15,217 nt of DNA from positions 1 to 15,217 of the forward strand of contig JADHOK010000022.1 of NCBI GenBank assembly GCA_016779015.1, in the 5' to 3' direction. Made by a program: the position numbers and the translations under genes. The notes below the pieces were generated by a model. It searched no databases. It was not told where the DNA came from and was given only the letters and a program-made list of their open reading frames with translations. The DNA is from PS1 clade bacterium. Its GTDB lineage: Bacteria > Pseudomonadota > Alphaproteobacteria > RS24. Of this stretch, positions 13,739-15,217 are shown one piece after another. Position 1 is the first letter of the stretch. Every line of letters starts with the position of its first letter.

Positions 13739-14869
13739 ATGCGCCGCCTCTCGACCTTTTTTTCCAGCCCGCTCTCAATTTGCGTGGCGCTCGGCGTCAG
13801 CGCCTTTGTCACATTGGCGATGGCTGGATTGCTGGCGCGCGCGGTCGCCAATGAAGCCGTCACAAGTCAATATAAAGCCACAAGCGATGTCAGAGGCGAA
13901 GGCAGAGGCGACGTCAGAGGCGAAGTAAATGTCTATTCCTATCGCCAACCGTTTCTGGTCGAGCCCTTATTCGAGAAGTTCACCGCACAAACCGGTATCG
14001 AGGTCAGGGTCATTTTCGCCAAAAAAGGTCTTATCGAACGGGTCAAGACCGAGGGCAAACGCTCGCCCGCCGATGTTATTTTGACCGTCGATATTGGCCG
14101 CCTGCACGCGGCGCGCGATGTGGCGCAAGCGGTGACACTGCCGGTGCTGCAGCGCCATATTCCGGCGGTTGCCCGCGGCGCCGATAATAAATGGTTCGGC
14201 CTGACCTGGCGCGCGCGCGTCGCTTATGTGTCGAAAGCCCGCGTCAGCGAACGCACTTTGCGCTTTGAGGATTTGGCCAAACCGGCTTATCGCGGCCGCG
14301 TCTGTCTGCGCTCCGGCCAGCACCCTTATAATATTGCGCTGTTTGCCGCCATGCTCGACCATTTGGGCGAAGGCGAATTTAAGCATTGGCTCGGCGGCCT
14401 CAAAGCCAATCTGGCCGGTAGCCCGTCGGGCAATGACCGCGCGCAAGTGCGCAAAGTCTATGGTGGGGCCTGCGATATCGCTATCGGCAATACCTATTAT
14501 ATGGGCAAAATGCAGACCAATGAGAAAAAGCCCGAGCAGCAAGCCTGGGCTGATGCGGTGCGCATCGTCTTTCCCGATATGCCGCGCGGTGGCGCGCATA
14601 TGAATTTGTCGGGCATGGCAATGGCCAAGCATGCGCCCAATCGCGCCAATGCCGAAAAGCTGATGGCGTTTTTGGTTTCCGAAGAAGCGCAGAAGATTTA
14701 CGCCGAGGTCAATTTCGAATACCCCATCCGAGCCGATATCGAGCCTTCAGCGCGCGTCAAAAGCTGGGGCGCGTTCACCCCTGACACCCTCGCGCTCGAC
14801 CGCATCGCCGCCTTGCGCGCGCGGGCCAGCGAAATCGTTGACGAAGTTTCCTTTAATAGCGGCCCGTAA
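13739..14869 (+). CDS. Periplasmic ferric-iron binding protein (FutA/FbpA-like) of an ABC importer
   Basis: The 376-residue product is a class-II extracellular solute-binding protein for Fe(III). A hydrophobic signal (about 12-35) ends in ARAVANEA, with cleavage likely after AVA. A charged linker of duplicated DVRGE segments (50-63) precedes the mature domain (VNVYSYRQPFLVEPLFEKF). Likely iron-ligand tyrosines are in NVYSYR, in SGQHPYN (Y197) and in the tandem pair NTYYMGKM (Y253-Y254), as in FutA and FbpA. AGGAA at 13729-13733 precedes ATG 13739; GTG 13736 is an in-frame alternative. A Fur box covers its transcription start. No permease or ATPase gene follows, so the rest of the importer lies elsewhere. 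Confidence 0.9.
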   Translation: MRRLSTFFSSPLSICVALGVSAFVTLAMAGLLARAVANEAVTSQYKATSDVRGEGRGDVRGEVNVYSYRQPFLVEPLFEKFTAQTGIEVRVIFAKKGLIERVKTEGKRSPADVILTVDIGRLHAARDVAQAVTLPVLQRHIPAVARGADNKWFGLTWRARVAYVSKARVSERTLRFEDLAKPAYRGRVCLRSGQHPYNIALFAAMLDHLGEGEFKHWLGGLKANLAGSPSGNDRAQVRKVYGGACDIAIGNTYYMGKMQTNEKKPEQQAWADAVRIVFPDMPRGGAHMNLSGMAMAKHAPNRANAEKLMAFLVSEEAQKIYAEVNFEYPIRADIEPSARVKSWGAFTPDTLALDRIAALRARASEIVDEVSFNSGP

Positions 14870-14906
14870 TATGGCAGATTTGTTTTCCTAGCTTCAGAAG
14901 GAACAA

Positions 14907-15217
14907 ATGAGCAAAAGAACAGGCGGATGTTATTGCGGCGCGCTGCGCTATGAATCAGACGGCGATATGCTGATGAAAGCGGCCTGCCATTGTCGGGAGT
15001 GCCAATATATTTCCGGCGGCGGTGCCAATATGATTGCCGGCGTGGCCGATGACGGTTTCACTTACACCAAAGGCGCACCGGCGCAATATACCCGCGACGA
15101 TATTGACGACGCGGTGACGCGCGAATTTTGCGGTCAATGCGGCTCGCCCATGGTCAGTCGCGTGCCGGCCACACCGGGTGTGATTTATGTGAAAGTCGGC
15201 TCGCTCGATGATCCGGC
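14907..15217 (+). CDS. GFA-domain (CENP-V/GFA) protein, 3' end missing
   Basis: The frame opens at ATG 14907 after AAGGA (14898-14902) and runs past the window end, giving 103 codons. It shows the GFA zinc-cysteine pattern: CYCGALRY (C8, C10), CHCRECQ (C30, C32, C35) and FCGQCGSP (C77, C80). GFA proteins bind zinc with these cysteines; some are described as glutathione-dependent formaldehyde-activating enzymes, but most have no proven reaction. It starts 37 bp after the iron-binding protein gene with no hairpin between, so co-transcription and iron control are possible but unproven. Confidence 0.9.
   Translation, partial: MSKRTGGCYCGALRYESDGDMLMKAACHCRECQYISGGGANMIAGVADDGFTYTKGAPAQYTRDDIDDAVTREFCGQCGSPMVSRVPATPGVIYVKVGSLDDP

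Overview
The window is ordinary chromosomal DNA from an alphaproteobacterium. The evidence is a GcrA cell-cycle regulator, a SAM-II riboswitch in front of metZ, strong scarcity of the CcrM methylation site GANTC in genes, and the block metZ-apaG plus argD-argF-hslO near gcrA, which I recall from many alphaproteobacteria. A classical Fur box in front of an iron-binding protein gene suggests a lineage that uses canonical Fur. I cannot name the genus. No rRNA, tRNA, insertion sequence, prophage or CRISPR array is visible.

Layout. Positions 1-51 hold the first 17 codons of a minus-strand gene. The divergent gap 52-364 holds a 13-bp tandem repeat, a weak promoter, a SAM-II aptamer and an intrinsic terminator, followed by metZ, apaG and trkH on the plus strand (365-3421). 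trkH ends tail-to-tail with a minus-strand block and overlaps it by 30 bp. Read in its own direction, that block is argD, argF, hslO, a membrane-fusion protein and an RND pump (10990 down to 3392). argD/argF share one base and argF/hslO share four. A terminator at 11044-11069 separates it from an ABC-2 permease gene (11985 down to 11128). That gene is divergent from gcrA (12193-12675), which has its own strong terminator. An SDR oxidoreductase, a Fur-regulated periplasmic ferric-iron binding protein and a truncated GFA-domain protein then follow on the plus strand.

How the parts work together. MetZ makes homocysteine from O-succinylhomoserine, and its leader senses the pathway end product SAM. 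ArgD and ArgF are two steps of arginine synthesis, co-translated with the redox chaperone Hsp33. The MFP/RND pair would form the inner-membrane part of a tripartite efflux pump; no outer-membrane partner is present.

The most notable content is regulatory. (1) The gcrA upstream region has a perfect DnaA box between GANTC sites, three of them within 29 bp, while I count only seven GANTC sites in the whole window. This is the layout expected if DnaA and CcrM methylation both act on gcrA. (2) The SAM-II leader has one strand, GCCGG, that can pair with two identical CCGGC partners, which suggests a simple terminator/antiterminator switch. (3) The iron-binding protein gene has a TTGACA promoter with a 14/15 Fur box at the expected transcription start. 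(4) A perfect Shine-Dalgarno sequence in front of the ABC permease does not serve the permease start but a possible 19-residue leader peptide. I saw no clearly new multi-gene system.
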